DNA of 64,000 bases. Origin: Yersinia rochesterensis. Lineage in GTDB: Bacteria > Pseudomonadota > Gammaproteobacteria > Enterobacterales > Enterobacteriaceae. This document shows positions 1-8,874 of the stretch, piece after piece (the stretch's first letter is position 1; every line of letters starts with the position of its first letter). Position numbers and translations under genes: made by a program. Location: assembly GCF_003600645.1 (NCBI RefSeq), contig NZ_CP032482.1, positions 2,232,001 to 2,296,000 on the forward strand. Reading direction: 5' to 3'. The notes under the pieces are model-generated. The model was given only the letters and a program-made list of their open reading frames with translations. It ran no database searches and was not told the DNA's origin.

Positions 1-231
1 CACATCAATGTTTTTCAGCTCTGTCGGGAGTTCATCAATAACATGTTGAATAGCCGCGCGATTACGGACATCTAACCGCACAATATGCAGCGGTTCACCT
101 AATTCGGCCTTTAATTCTTCCAACCGCTCCTGACGCCGCCCCGTTGCAATAACCTGATGACCGTGACTGATAAACTTGCGAGTGATAGCTTCACCAAACC
201 CGGAGGTCGCGCCTGTGACGAAAACGATCAT
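1..231 (-). CDS. ydfG: YdfG-type NADP-dependent 3-hydroxy acid dehydrogenase, 5' part only
   Basis: Short-chain dehydrogenase whose first 77 codons lie in the window; the rest runs off the left edge. The start MIVFVTGATSGFGE carries the Rossmann TGxxxGxG cofactor motif, and the following TGRRQERL and LDVRNRAAI match the E. coli YdfG N-terminus closely as I remember it. YdfG oxidises L-allo-threonine and serine-type 3-hydroxy acids and reduces malonic semialdehyde in the cytoplasm. ATG is at 231. In E. coli ydfG is also in the terminus region, which fits the dif site found 3.3 kb away. Confidence 0.9.
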   Translation of the reverse strand, partial: MIVFVTGATSGFGEAITRKFISHGHQVIATGRRQERLEELKAELGEPLHIVRLDVRNRAAIQHVIDELPTELKNIDV

Positions 232-302
232 GTGCATTCCTTATTTTTCGGTGCCAATAATATAATTGATATGATTAACATACTCTTAAGTACAGCTGGA
301 CG

Positions 303-582
303 CTATTGCCGTTTGGACGGCCTCTTACGCACTTCATCACCCGCATCACGGCTAAGTGTTAATATATCCACAATTGATAGTAATGCGACTACACCAATAA
401 CCACAAATGCTATCTGGAAATTTTCCAACGGGGATGGCCACTGCATTCAATAACCCATTGATCAGCAAGGTAGAGCGGAAACGGAATCGATATAAGATAG
501 CGGAGGTAAAAGGCTTCATGGCCAAGTTACCAGCAAAAACAGCTAAAAGGCCCAGTGGGAGCGAAGCTACAAAATGCGACAT
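303..582 (-). pseudogene. Remnant of an EmrB/HsrA-like MFS drug transporter
   Basis: Two pieces of an MFS (DHA2) transporter lie next to each other in different frames. The first (582 to about 425) reads LAMKPFTSAILYRFRFRSTL, typical of a mid-protein loop and helix of HsrA/EmrB-like carriers. The second (about 424 to 303) reads FQIAFVVIGVVALLSIVDIL and then SRDAGDEVRKRPSKRQ-stop, which looks like the last helix and tail of the same family. Both the N-terminal half and the segment between the pieces are missing, so this is an inactivated gene with an internal deletion. The family call rests on recognition by eye. Confidence 0.55.
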
Positions 583-587
583 TTGTC

Positions 588-884
588 TTAGTTGGAGCTA
601 ACTGTAGTGACGTAACGAACCATGCCCTGGAGCAGTTGTGCAAACCGATGTGATTCATAATTACCGTCACTTGGCACCATCCAAATGCTACTGAACTCCA
701 GTTGGATCGTTGGTACGCCATGTGCCGCGCCGAACTTTGTAATAGTTTCGTTTTTGGAGGCGGCAAAATAGTTGTTTGAATAATTGGAAATACCCTCATT
801 TCGTAATGAGGTTATGAGTTTAGTCACCAGTTCGTCTTTACCCAGCAGCGATTTACGTGACGTTGTCACTAAAATAAACCCCAT
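588..884 (-). pseudogene. Possible C-terminal remnant of an N-formylglutamate-amidohydrolase-like protein
   Basis: A 98-residue reading frame containing HGVPTIQLEFSSIWM and HRFAQLLQGMVRYV. The pattern ITKFG...HGVPTIQLE resembles the C-terminal part of N-formylglutamate amidohydrolase-like enzymes (usual form G...GV.AIQIE), which are over 250 residues long. No N-terminal zinc-binding part is visible upstream, so I read this as a 5'-truncated remnant. It sits between a second decayed gene and the arsenic operon. The family call is weak; it could also be a short hypothetical gene. Confidence 0.3.
857..869. promoter_or_regulatory. matS site (MatP binding site)
   Basis: GTGACGTTGTCAC is a perfect match to the palindromic matS consensus GTGACRNYGTCAC. 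MatP binding to such sites organises the terminus macrodomain and ties it to the division machinery. It lies 2.7 kb left of dif, inside the decayed reading frame at 588-884, so its conservation is not explained by coding. Confidence 0.8.
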
Positions 885-1030
885 TATTTCTGCTAGTGAC
901 TTGTATGATGATGGGATACAGACATATGGTTGACCGAAGTCAATTAAAGAAAGTAAAGGTGGGATAGGGCGTACTAAGTGAATGCTTATAGGCTAATACT
1001 TAGTGCCCCCCTCGATCAGTGCTTCAGTGC

Positions 1031-1459
1031 TTATTTATTGATCTGCTTACCCTGTTCATCAACAACCCGTTCACCATCTTCTTTGGTAAACGCAGCGCGT
1101 TGCACATCAGTCAAAATATCCAGAACCCTCTCAGAAGGTCGGCATAAACGGGTACCCAGAGGGGTAACAACAATTGGCCGGTTAATCAGAATAGGGTGCT
1201 GCAACATGAAATTAATCAATTGTTCGTCGCTAAAGGCATCTTCTGCCAAGCCCAATTGTTCATAAGGTTCGACATTCTTGCGCAACAACGCCCGAACCCT
1301 GATGCCCATATCTGTAATCAACTTCATCAACTCTTCACGGGTTGGCGGTGTTTCCAGATACAGTATAACTTTAGGTTCAGTGCCACTGTTGCGAATCAAT
1401 GCCAACGTGTTACGGGACGTCCCACATGCGGGATTATGATAAATAATGACATTGCTCAT
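1031..1459 (-). CDS. arsC: Arsenate reductase (glutaredoxin-type)
   Basis: 142-residue ArsC that reduces arsenate to arsenite in the cytoplasm using glutathione and glutaredoxin. The N-terminus MSNVIIYHNPACGTSRNT places the catalytic cysteine at residue 12, and the three arginines that hold the oxyanion in plasmid R773 ArsC have counterparts at R60, R94 and R107. Length equals the family norm (about 141). It is the last gene of an arsRBC operon, 64 bp after arsB. The arsenite produced would be expelled by ArsB. Confidence 0.96.
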   Translation of the reverse strand: MSNVIIYHNPACGTSRNTLALIRNSGTEPKVILYLETPPTREELMKLITDMGIRVRALLRKNVEPYEQLGLAEDAFSDEQLINFMLQHPILINRPIVVTPLGTRLCRPSERVLDILTDVQRAAFTKEDGERVVDEQGKQINK

Positions 1460-1523
1460 CGGGATGATCTCTTGTCGAGGCTCCAGTACATTATTGCGCC
1501 TGGAGCTATGTGTTAAACAATAG

Positions 1524-2813
1524 CTAATGTACGACGGATAACCGCAAGGCTAATGCCATCAGTGTGACAAACAGCACAGGGACGGTCATTACAATGCCGA
1601 CCCGGAAGTAATATCCCCAGGTAATCGTCATATTCTTCTGCGACAAAACATGCAGCCATAGCAACGTCGCCAGACTGCCAATTGGAGTAATCTTAGGCCC
1701 CAAGTCGCTACCTATTACGTTGGCATAAATCATCGCTTCTTTGATAACACCCGTTGCTGCGCTGCCATCAATCGACAAGGCCCCGACCAGAACGGTCGGC
1801 ATATTGTTCATAACGGAAGAGAGGAAAGCCGCCAGAAACCCTGTTCCTAAAGTTGATATCAACAATCCCTGTTCAGCCAGTTGATTTAGCAGGGCAGAAA
1901 GGTAGTGAGTCAGTCCTGCATTGCGTAAACCGTAAACCACCAGGTACATACCCAGTGAGAAAATCACAATCTGCCAGGGCGCACCACGCAGTACTTTGCC
2001 GGTATTTATGGCATGGCCTTTCTTCGCGACAGCAAGCAAAATCAGTGCGCCAACGGCGGCGACCAAACTGACTGGTATACCGAGTGGTTCGAGGCCAAAG
2101 AAACCGACTAACAACAAGACCAGCACCAGCCAGCCGGTTCTAAAGGTACTGACATCTCGGATAGCTTTTTTCGGTTCTTTTAACAGGGAAACATCGTAAA
2201 CAGCGGGAATGTCTTTGCGGAAAAACAGGTGCAACATGACTAGCGTTGTAGCGATGGCGGCGAGGTTAACAGGCACCATGACTGCGGCATACTCAGTGAA
2301 GCCGATGTTAAAGTAATCAGCCGAGACGATATTCACCAGATTCGAGACAATCAGCGGCAGACTGGCCGTATCTGCAATAAATCCCGCAGCCATGACAAAA
2401 GCTAAAGTGGCCCCCTGGTTGAAACCCAGCGCCAGCAGCATCGCAATAACAATCGGGGTCAGGATAAGAGCCGCACCATCATTGGCAAACAATGCCGCTA
2501 CCATCGCACCCAGCAAGATAATCCAGGTAAAGAGCAATCGGCCACGGCCGTTGCCCCAGCGGGCAACATGCAATGCAGCCCATTCAAAGAAACCGGACTC
2601 ATCCAACAGCAGACTGATGATAATCACGGCGATAAAAGTGGCGGTCGCATTCCAGACAATCTGCCAGACTACTGGGATATCGTCCAGGTGAACGACACCG
2701 GTCAGTAATGCCAGACCAGCGCCCAACATTGCGCTCCAGCCAATCCCGAGTCCTCTGGGTTGCCAGATAACCAGAACGAGAGTGAGCAAAAAAATTGCAC
2801 CAGCCAGTAACAT
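1524..2813 (-). CDS. arsB: Arsenite efflux membrane protein ArsB
   Basis: Inner-membrane arsenite/antimonite exporter with about 12 hydrophobic segments. The stretches [40 protein letters not shown] and [18 protein letters not shown] are characteristic of ArsB. I chose the ATG at 2813 (MLLAGAIF), which has GGAG six bases upstream and gives 429 residues, the length of E. coli ArsB; a longer form from 2825 would add MEFM. It works alone or with an ArsA ATPase, and no arsA is present here. Middle gene of arsRBC. Confidence 0.96.
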   Translation of the reverse strand: MLLAGAIFLLTLVLVIWQPRGLGIGWSAMLGAGLALLTGVVHLDDIPVVWQIVWNATATFIAVIIISLLLDESGFFEWAALHVARWGNGRGRLLFTWIILLGAMVAALFANDGAALILTPIVIAMLLALGFNQGATLAFVMAAGFIADTASLPLIVSNLVNIVSADYFNIGFTEYAAVMVPVNLAAIATTLVMLHLFFRKDIPAVYDVSLLKEPKKAIRDVSTFRTGWLVLVLLLVGFFGLEPLGIPVSLVAAVGALILLAVAKKGHAINTGKVLRGAPWQIVIFSLGMYLVVYGLRNAGLTHYLSALLNQLAEQGLLISTLGTGFLAAFLSSVMNNMPTVLVGALSIDGSAATGVIKEAMIYANVIGSDLGPKITPIGSLATLLWLHVLSQKNMTITWGYYFRVGIVMTVPVLFVTLMALALRLSVVH

Positions 2814-2859
2814 CATGAACTCCATTCATATCTAATTAGATGCATATATACTCTCAATT

Positions 2860-3180
2860 TCAGCATGAGGACGAAGACGCGCCACTGAGTTTATTTCGTA
2901 TTTTTTCTCGCTCGCAATTCCACGCTGAATCAATAATGATCGCAGCCCATGCAGGTATTTGGGGCGACAGCCGGTAATGCACCCATTTTCCTTCACGGCG
3001 ATCGACGACCAACTCAGACTCACGTAACAGAGCCATATGACGGGAAATTTTGGGCTGAGACTCTGTTGTTGCTGTACAGATGTCACAGACACACATCTCG
3101 CCGGACTCCCTGAGGAGCATCACGATAGTCGAGCGGGTTTCATCAGCGAGTAGTTTAAAAAGCTGAACAGGCTGTAGCAT
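2860..3180 (-). CDS. arsR: Arsenical resistance repressor ArsR (SmtB/ArsR family)
   Basis: Winged-helix metalloregulator, 106 residues from the ATG at 3180, which has GAGG nine bases upstream (an upstream in-frame ATG at 3222 would add an unconserved tail). The As(III)-binding motif CVCDIC is present with cysteines at 30, 32 and 35, followed by the recognition helix SQPKISRHMALLRES. It represses the operon until arsenite binds the cysteines. First gene of arsRBC, 46 bp before arsB; a candidate operator lies just upstream. No arsH or arsD is present. Confidence 0.95.
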   Translation of the reverse strand: MLQPVQLFKLLADETRSTIVMLLRESGEMCVCDICTATTESQPKISRHMALLRESELVVDRREGKWVHYRLSPQIPAWAAIIIDSAWNCEREKIRNKLSGASSSSC

Positions 3181-3206
3181 GTTTAACCTCAAGGAAAGAC
3201 AATAAT

Positions 3207-3229
3207 ACATATGATATTTCATATATGAA
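3207..3229 (-). promoter_or_regulatory. Candidate ArsR operator upstream of arsR
   Basis: An AT-rich imperfect dyad (CATAT ... ATATG, with a repeated ATATGA) 27-49 bp upstream of the arsR start codon. Chromosomal ars operators of enterobacteria carry similar TCATATATG-like elements. Position and symmetry fit autoregulation; the exact contacts are inferred. Confidence 0.4.
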
Positions 3230-3422
3230 TTGTTTTAAAGCATAGTTTATAAAACGGAGATTTTTTATAACAAGCTGACGGACTATGGAGTTTCCAGAGT
3301 TATCCGTTGGAAGAAAGATCAAGATAAAGACTCAAGCAATGGGGAAAAACCGGCGTTATCGCATCAGCCCAATCATGCTGTCAGTTATACAGATTTCACG
3401 TAGCGTCATCGGACAAGAATGA

Positions 3423-3430
3423 GGGAAGGG
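3423..3430 (+). other. KOPS octamer (FtsK orienting), points right toward dif
   Basis: GGGAAGGG matches the FtsK-orienting polar sequence GGGNAGGG. It is on the plus strand 130 bp left of dif, so a translocating FtsK hexamer would be sent toward dif. Confidence 0.65.
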
Positions 3431-3559
3431 GTTTTAATTTGTAGCTTTTGTTATTCTGGCTGAAGTATATAGCTAAAGAATTATGGTTAACAGAAACATG
3501 ACTCGACTGAATGGATTACAGGTGGGACTAGAAGAAACCCTAGCGCACATAAATATTCA

Positions 3560-3587
3560 ATTTAACATAATATACATTATGCGCACC
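3560..3587 (-). other. dif: dif, the chromosome dimer resolution site of XerC/XerD
   Basis: Read on the minus strand this is GGTGCGCATAA (XerC arm, 3577-3587), TGTATA (6-bp central region, 3571-3576) and TTATGTTAAAT (XerD arm, 3560-3570). It agrees at all 28 positions with E. coli dif as I remember it. XerCD, activated by FtsK at the septum, recombine two copies here to resolve chromosome dimers. It lies in a gene-free stretch of over 900 bp, with polarised KOPS on both sides and matS sites nearby, as expected for the terminus. Confidence 0.95.
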
Positions 3588-4115
3588 AAGATGAGGATAG
3601 GCAGAATCTGGGGTTTTGTGGTCAGGATTGCCCGTCAGATTTTGCTAAACGACAGACACAAAAAGTCCGCGCTTATTCGTGCCGGTTGTTTACATCAGAT
3701 AATGCAGGTTTCTGTGAATGTCGCTCTGCTGCTCTGGTGATTCTCATCAGCACCTTACCGGGGGCAACATCTGGCGATAACATCCTCATAAGAGATTTTG
3801 AGTTGCGACCTACGTCGGCAGAAATTGCCGGACAACCCTATGTGACCCTAATTAGTATCATTATTATTGAACTGCATCTAGCAAAATCATTCCACTTATA
3901 AATATACGAGTTAAGCTTCATAATGAATTGGTAATTTACTTATTAAAAATAACTACTATTGCAAAGAATACTTAGGCAGGTAAATTAATTTATAAAAGGA
4001 TTAATAAATTGAACCATCTTGATGTGGCAAGTTTTCAGGAGTAAGATTTAAATGGTTAGAGTCAATCGTCGAGTTTTTATTTTAGTAAAGAAAAAATCGA
4101 GAGGCTAAGTTAATC
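3588..4115. other. Gene-free stretch right of dif
   Basis: AT-rich DNA with only short, unconvincing reading frames on either strand. It presumably contains the promoter of the PAS-LuxR gene that starts at 4116. I see no further repeat, hairpin or recognisable gene fragment. Confidence 0.5.
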
Positions 4116-4826
4116 ATGGATGAAAAAAATAAGCCACTGAATGCCAATAAATTAATTGTAGAATCCCTAAATTCATTGCCACTGATTTCTATTATGGAAT
4201 ACAGTAATGAACCTTGGGTTATAAGAGACTGCGAATCCCGTTATGTGTATGTAAATCAAGCTGGTCTGGACTTTTTAAGTTTACCCGCTGACTTTGATAT
4301 TGAGGGAAGATTAGATAACGAATGCCCTGCGGATTGGGCAGAATTTGCTGAGCAATATCAAGCCAATGACAGAAAAGCGGAAAAAAGCGGAAAGCGAGTA
4401 GCCATTATTTCAACCAATTATTATGGGCGAGACAAAATATTAGAACCCTATTATTTACCCAGGTTTCCTATTTACAATAAAGTTGGTGAATGTATAGGAA
4501 CATTAACAAATGCCAGTAAATTAAATTTTATTTCTCTTTCCCAATATATAGGCCGCCGTACCCCCTCAGTATTGACACTGACCCCGCCCACTGACCTTTT
4601 CAGCGAGAAAGAACTTGAGATAATTTTTTTCATATTACAGCCAATGACTTCTAAAATGGTTGCTAAAAGGCTGTCTTTATCGCATAGGACAATAGAAAAT
4701 AAATTAAGATTGATATATGAAAAGTCCGGTGTTAGATCCATAAATATGTTTAGAGAATATTGTGGTCACTTAGGTTTAGATTTATATATCCCACCTAAGT
4801 TTGTAAAACCTTGCGTTCAGGGTTAA
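4116..4826 (+). CDS. PAS-domain LuxR-type transcriptional regulator
   Basis: 236-residue DNA-binding protein. An N-terminal PAS-like sensor occupies about residues 32-132 (EPWVIRDCESRYVYVNQAG, then a second strand region ending IYNKVGECIGTL). A LuxR/GerE helix-turn-helix occupies about 162-212 (FSEKELEIIFFILQP, AKRLSLSHRTIENKLR). Ligand and targets are unknown. It stands alone, next to a convergent MFS exporter that it might control, though nothing in the sequence proves this. Its low GC relative to flanking genes suggests acquired or relaxed DNA. Confidence 0.75.
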   Translation: MDEKNKPLNANKLIVESLNSLPLISIMEYSNEPWVIRDCESRYVYVNQAGLDFLSLPADFDIEGRLDNECPADWAEFAEQYQANDRKAEKSGKRVAIISTNYYGRDKILEPYYLPRFPIYNKVGECIGTLTNASKLNFISLSQYIGRRTPSVLTLTPPTDLFSEKELEIIFFILQPMTSKMVAKRLSLSHRTIENKLRLIYEKSGVRSINMFREYCGHLGLDLYIPPKFVKPCVQG

Positions 4827-4897
4827 CCCCATACTCCAATAAATAATATCAAGTAAGAAAAGCAGAACTTACATAGCGGTATTGGAAAATAGCCGCT

Positions 4898-4905
4898 CCC
4901 TGCCC
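4898..4905 (-). other. KOPS octamer, points left toward dif
   Basis: CCCTGCCC on the plus strand is GGGCAGGG on the minus strand, a GGGNAGGG match. It is 1.3 kb right of dif and oriented toward it. Confidence 0.6.
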
Positions 4906-4937
4906 TTTTACTCCGCCATATTTTGCCACGAATGCGG

Positions 4938-6188
4938 TTATCGCTCATCGCATGATTTTACTTTAGACCCATTATCAAGCTGCCTAATCGCCGGGGTAAG
5001 GCCGGTTGCGACGGTGGCTATCACCACAGCAACTGCGGAAGCCAATAAAACAGCGGAATTACCGTAATGCATACTCAGTGGGCCTGCCGCAAGTTCCCCA
5101 ATGGGGATCGCCACGAATGACCCCATAGCATCATAGGCATAAACACGAGCGAGTTTATTGGGGGGAATATGCGTTTGTAGCGCATTCGCCCAAACCACAC
5201 CGAATTGACCAAAACCAATCCCAGCAATAAAAAATCCTGTCATCAGAATGAATGTTGAAGAAACCATACTGAGGAGAATAATCGGGATAGCGCAAAACGA
5301 AACCAGAATCACACCAATAAACAAGTCGCGTCGAGGACGCCAGCGCAGAGCAATAAATGAGCCGATAATCAGGCCAACACTTTCTGCTGCCACTATCATG
5401 CCCCAACTTGCCCGACCAAATGAATTATCGGCAATGATCGGGCCAAGGATCATCACGACACCGCTGAAAGCGGCATTAATAACCGTGAACTGAGCGACAA
5501 TAGACCACACCCACGCACGAGCAATAAATTCTTTCCACCCATCGCGCAGATCCTGCAAGATGTTGGTATTTGATGCTAAAGATGGTGCTGAGTTGGTTCG
5601 AACAAAAAAATAGAGTGGTGCGGAGGCAGCAAATCCTAAAGCATCAACAGCTAAACCCCATCCTGGCCCAACAGCACTGGTCAGAATGCCGCCTAATGAA
5701 GCTCCAATCACTGTTCCTGCATAGATACCCACTTGAATAAAAGCATTGGCCGCCCTGAGGTTATAGGCGGGTACAGTTTGTGGAACCATAGCCGAAGAAG
5801 CAGGTAGCGCGATACCCGCCGCTGCGCCATTAATAGTTCCAAGTACAGCCAACCCCATGATGGTTGCTGTTCCATCAAGCACTAACCAGGCAACAACGCC
5901 TTGGGATAAGGCGGCAATGGTAGATGAAGAGAGCAACACCATGCTGCGGGAATAGCGATCGGCGAGTACCCCACCAATCAATAAGAAAGCCACATTGAAA
6001 ATAGAGCGCGCTGCAACCACCAAACCTAAGTCGGTGGCGGAACCGCCAATATCCAGCACAGCAAAAGCCAAGGCGATAGGCGCAATGCCATTGCCTAATA
6101 CCGTGAGAAGTCGGGCGAAAAATAAGTTTCTAAACGGCGCATAGTGAAATACATGGCGGGAAGATGAGCCTGCGGTATTGGCATTCAC
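4938..6188 (-). CDS. MFS transporter, EntS/DHA3-like exporter
   Basis: 416-residue membrane protein with about 12 hydrophobic segments. The start (YAPFRNLFFARLLTVLGNGI) and the loop GGVLADRYSRSMVL are typical of the MFS_3/DHA3 group that includes the enterobactin exporter EntS and macrolide exporters. Substrate unknown; no siderophore or antibiotic genes are adjacent. It is transcribed toward the PAS-LuxR gene. The start ATG at 6188 is followed by MNANTAGSSSRHVFHYAPF, a plausible cytoplasmic N-terminus. Confidence 0.8.
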   Translation of the reverse strand: MNANTAGSSSRHVFHYAPFRNLFFARLLTVLGNGIAPIALAFAVLDIGGSATDLGLVVAARSIFNVAFLLIGGVLADRYSRSMVLLSSSTIAALSQGVVAWLVLDGTATIMGLAVLGTINGAAAGIALPASSAMVPQTVPAYNLRAANAFIQVGIYAGTVIGASLGGILTSAVGPGWGLAVDALGFAASAPLYFFVRTNSAPSLASNTNILQDLRDGWKEFIARAWVWSIVAQFTVINAAFSGVVMILGPIIADNSFGRASWGMIVAAESVGLIIGSFIALRWRPRRDLFIGVILVSFCAIPIILLSMVSSTFILMTGFFIAGIGFGQFGVVWANALQTHIPPNKLARVYAYDAMGSFVAIPIGELAAGPLSMHYGNSAVLLASAVAVVIATVATGLTPAIRQLDNGSKVKSCDER

Positions 6189-6715
6189 TCATTTTTCTCC
6201 GCGCTGATGTCGCTATTTTCTCGATTTTTGAAGGGGTTTTTAGTCGCCGCGCTAGCAGGTTCTTGTGGTTTATTCATTTTGGCAACTTGTTGTGGCGGTG
6301 CATGGTCGTTAACGTGTCAATGGATCTTACGTTTTTTAAAACGCTATTTCAATATTTTGCGATGCGGCCACCCTATTCTACTTTTAATCAGGTTGATTTG
6401 ATTAACTCCAAATTAGCTCATTTTAACTTTTTGAATTTAAACAACAATAAGCCAACGATCGCGCTACGCGAATTCTGTATTTTTTGCAGTACCGTAATGA
6501 TGCAGAATCCACGTAGTCGTGTTGAGAAATTGTCTCTCCCTACCCTGCAGATTCACTTTGATTTTGCCGTCGACGCGTTGAATGTGATTTATAGCACATG
6601 CCCGCTTAACTATCTTACTATCCGGACGGGATCACTCCTCATTCATCTGGAACAATGCGAATCCGTTGTTTAATATGTAGGTATCCTGTCTACGCTATCA
6701 GCAAATTATATATTT
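6189..6715. other. 527-bp intergenic stretch with no convincing gene
   Basis: Divergent upstream region of the MFS exporter (leftward) and the J-domain protein (rightward). A plus-strand frame of 169 codons overlaps the exporter start, but it shows no family resemblance, has no ribosome binding site and has biased low-complexity composition. One KOPS octamer lies at 6538-6545. Confidence 0.5.
6538..6545 (-). other. KOPS octamer, points left toward dif
   Basis: CCCTACCC on the plus strand is GGGTAGGG on the minus strand, a GGGNAGGG match oriented toward dif. Confidence 0.6.
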
Positions 6716-7897
6716 ATGAAAAAACTTATTAAACGGCTGGAGATCATTAAAAGCGGTATTGAGCTTGAAGATGACGACATTATTCGGCATCAACTCCCTT
6801 ATCTTAAAAGTGAGACTCAGGATGCTGTGCTTGTTTTTATCGTCATGGCGATCGAACAGGGAAAATTCATCCATGCTCTGGAAGCTATTTCAGCATGGTT
6901 GGGCAGTAAGCAAGGTGTCACGCAGTGGCAAGATATCGAATTATCAGCTTGCAAACTTGAGCTGAAAGCGCTGGAGGAACAGTTAAGCGATTTGATTGAT
7001 AAACGCAATGAACGTATTCAGTTGCTAGATGATTTTAATGACCTTTACCTGGTGCGCCTCGGCCCATTAATGAAGCAAATCCTCAATTTACGCAAACAGT
7101 TGGCGGAAAGTACCTTGCGTAAAGCCGAGGCGGAAGCCCGTCGCAGAGAGCGCGATTATCGCAACTGCCAACAGTATATTTCTCAAGCTATAGATGAGCT
7201 TGCTTCGCTAAAACAGCGCTGGCTGTCACTCTCCACCATCTCGAATGAAACTATTGAGATTCGAAACCGGATTCAGCAACAAGCTGAGTTGATTACCGCA
7301 TTGCTGGCGGAGATCAAAGGATTGGAAAACAGTTTTTGCACCCGCAATACTGAGTCAACACGCAAAGCCCGTGAAGAAGCCAAAGAGAAATACGAAAGTT
7401 ATCAGGAAAAACAAACCGATGCCGAGCAGCGGCTCAATAACGATAAGAAACTCTCTTCTGAACAACGTCAGGAACTCAAGCGGTTATGGCGGCAAGCTAG
7501 CCGGCTGTGCCATCCAGATTTAGTGGCGGATGAGTTTAAAGAGAAAGCCCATCAACTGATGGTTCAGCTTAATCAAGCTCGCCAAAAAGGGGATTTTCCG
7601 ACAATTCATGCTTTGCTGGAGAGTTTAAAGCAAGGGCTTGAGCCACTGATGGCCAGTGACCTTATTGATGACCTTGAACGGCTTCGCCGAAAAATTAATG
7701 ATGTCAGGAAGCAGATTGACGTGATATTGCACGAGCTGAACACTCTTGAGGAAGAAGAATCATGGCGACTGGCCACTTCTTTACCCGATAAAGATAAATG
7801 GTTCAGAGAGCAAGAGAATGTATTATCCACGACGCTTAATCTTCTTGAAAGACAGGTTAAAGAAGCATCAAAAGTGCGGTATGAAGCCGGATATTGA
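6716..7897 (+). CDS. Coiled-coil protein with a J-domain-like segment
   Basis: 393 residues, mostly helical and charged. Long coiled-coil stretches lie at about 78-145, 185-250 and 315-390. Between them, residues 252-306 (ELKRLWRQASRLCHPDLVAD and the following helix) carry the invariant HPD tripeptide of DnaJ J-domains at 266-268, preceded by the usual basic helix. J-domains stimulate the ATPase of a DnaK-type Hsp70. There is no signal peptide or membrane segment, so it should be cytoplasmic. Here the J-domain is internal and flanked by coiled coils, unlike classical DnaJ. It is a single-gene unit closed by a terminator; its client is unknown. Confidence 0.65.
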   Translation: MKKLIKRLEIIKSGIELEDDDIIRHQLPYLKSETQDAVLVFIVMAIEQGKFIHALEAISAWLGSKQGVTQWQDIELSACKLELKALEEQLSDLIDKRNERIQLLDDFNDLYLVRLGPLMKQILNLRKQLAESTLRKAEAEARRRERDYRNCQQYISQAIDELASLKQRWLSLSTISNETIEIRNRIQQQAELITALLAEIKGLENSFCTRNTESTRKAREEAKEKYESYQEKQTDAEQRLNNDKKLSSEQRQELKRLWRQASRLCHPDLVADEFKEKAHQLMVQLNQARQKGDFPTIHALLESLKQGLEPLMASDLIDDLERLRRKINDVRKQIDVILHELNTLEEEESWRLATSLPDKDKWFREQENVLSTTLNLLERQVKEASKVRYEAGY

Positions 7898-7902
7898 AGA
7901 GT

Positions 7903-7928
7903 AAAAGCCCGCGCTACACGGGCTTTTC
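7903..7928 (+). terminator. Rho-independent terminator after the J-domain gene
   Basis: Stem AAAAGCCCG / CGGGCTTTT with a 7-nt loop, starting six bases after the stop codon at 7897. The T-run completes a normal intrinsic terminator; by symmetry it can also serve the convergent operon ending at 7978. Confidence 0.8.
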
Positions 7929-7977
7929 AAGAATAAGCTTCTTACCAGAAGTATTTGCAATCCTAAGAAAGTACTTC

Positions 7978-8874
7978 TCAAATACCAGCATAGAGAGAGT
8001 TAGCAATAGGACACAGTAGTTCCGGTTCATGTTTGGCATAACCCCGCTGTAATAACCAATACCACTGACCTTCAGAGGCTGGGGCCAATCCAGTATCTAC
8101 ATAACCTGCCAGGTGTAAAACGGGGAGTAAAGATGGCAGTACATCATTGATACTTATGCTCAGATGAATCAATCTATTGAGTGGCAAATAGGCGATTTCT
8201 CTGACACTACCCAGTGACGCGTCCGTCAGAATCACATCGACTCGATTACCTTGGGCAGAAATTTGTAATGGAAAGGCATTATTGCGAGTAGGCGCTTGCG
8301 GTGTTGTACCAAATAAGCCAATCAGAGAATTAAGCCAGCCAATGTGACCGAATACTGTCAGACAATGTGGTAGAGGGCGAGGTTGTAATGGCAGCACCCC
8401 CAAAATGATGCTTTCCCGAGCATTATGACCAAAAGGCGAGTCAACGTAGTCTAGCAGTAATCCAATTGAGTGAAATCCGAGTGTGTGAGCTAACTGTTGA
8501 GTTCGGGGGTGGCTTGACACCATTTTAATGCTCAGAGTGGTCAATGCCCGATGATAAGCATAATTAAACAGATGCTTACTTAGGCGGGTTGCGACGCCTC
8601 TTCCCCTGACCGAAGGATGAACAACAACAAACGCTAATTCAGCACTTTTCGAATCCATACCAAACCATAAAATGGCATGGCCGACAATTTTCTCTTCCCA
8701 AATGGCAACTGCCGAACACCACTTTCCTTGGTCATTGTGGTAGCGAATCATTGATGGCATATAAATATCGGGATAGACATAGTGTTCGCCATATACCGTT
8801 CTGAATAATGTACAAATACCTTCCGCGTCTTCCTCCAGAAAATCACGGATATTAATGATATTTTGCTGTGTCAT
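7978..8874 (-). CDS. GNAT-family N-acetyltransferase with a C-terminal extension
   Basis: 298 residues. The N-terminal ~155 form a GNAT fold: IRDFLEEDAEGICTLFR, the acetyl-CoA motif AFVVVHPSVRGRGVATRLSK (R/Q-x-x-G-x-G/A form), and the terminal LAHTLGFHSIG. About 140 further residues resemble no family I recognise. Last gene of the lux-like operon; its ATG overlaps the stop of the preceding broken ligase (ATGA), showing translational coupling. It may acylate the product or intermediate of the pathway; the substrate is unknown. Confidence 0.75.
   Translation of the reverse strand: MTQQNIINIRDFLEEDAEGICTLFRTVYGEHYVYPDIYMPSMIRYHNDQGKWCSAVAIWEEKIVGHAILWFGMDSKSAELAFVVVHPSVRGRGVATRLSKHLFNYAYHRALTTLSIKMVSSHPRTQQLAHTLGFHSIGLLLDYVDSPFGHNARESIILGVLPLQPRPLPHCLTVFGHIGWLNSLIGLFGTTPQAPTRNNAFPLQISAQGNRVDVILTDASLGSVREIAYLPLNRLIHLSISINDVLPSLLPVLHLAGYVDTGLAPASEGQWYWLLQRGYAKHEPELLCPIANSLYAGI

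Noticed and set aside
157..453. 98-codon plus-strand frame over the start of ydfG
   Set aside because: Antisense shadow of ydfG and of the MFS remnant.
3546..3566. Second XerC-like arm (AGCGCACATAA) immediately left of dif
   Set aside because: Only one half site with changes and no matching XerD arm at the right spacing; likely chance.
3483..3901. Two plus-strand frames (3483-3740 and 3686-3901) around dif
   Set aside because: The first spans dif itself and neither shows protein-like composition or similarity; the region is best explained as the non-coding dif locus.
6164..6673. 169-codon plus-strand frame, and a nested 64-codon hydrophobic frame at 6207-6401
   Set aside because: They overlap the start of the MFS exporter, have no ribosome binding site and show no family resemblance; probably chance open frames in AT-rich DNA.
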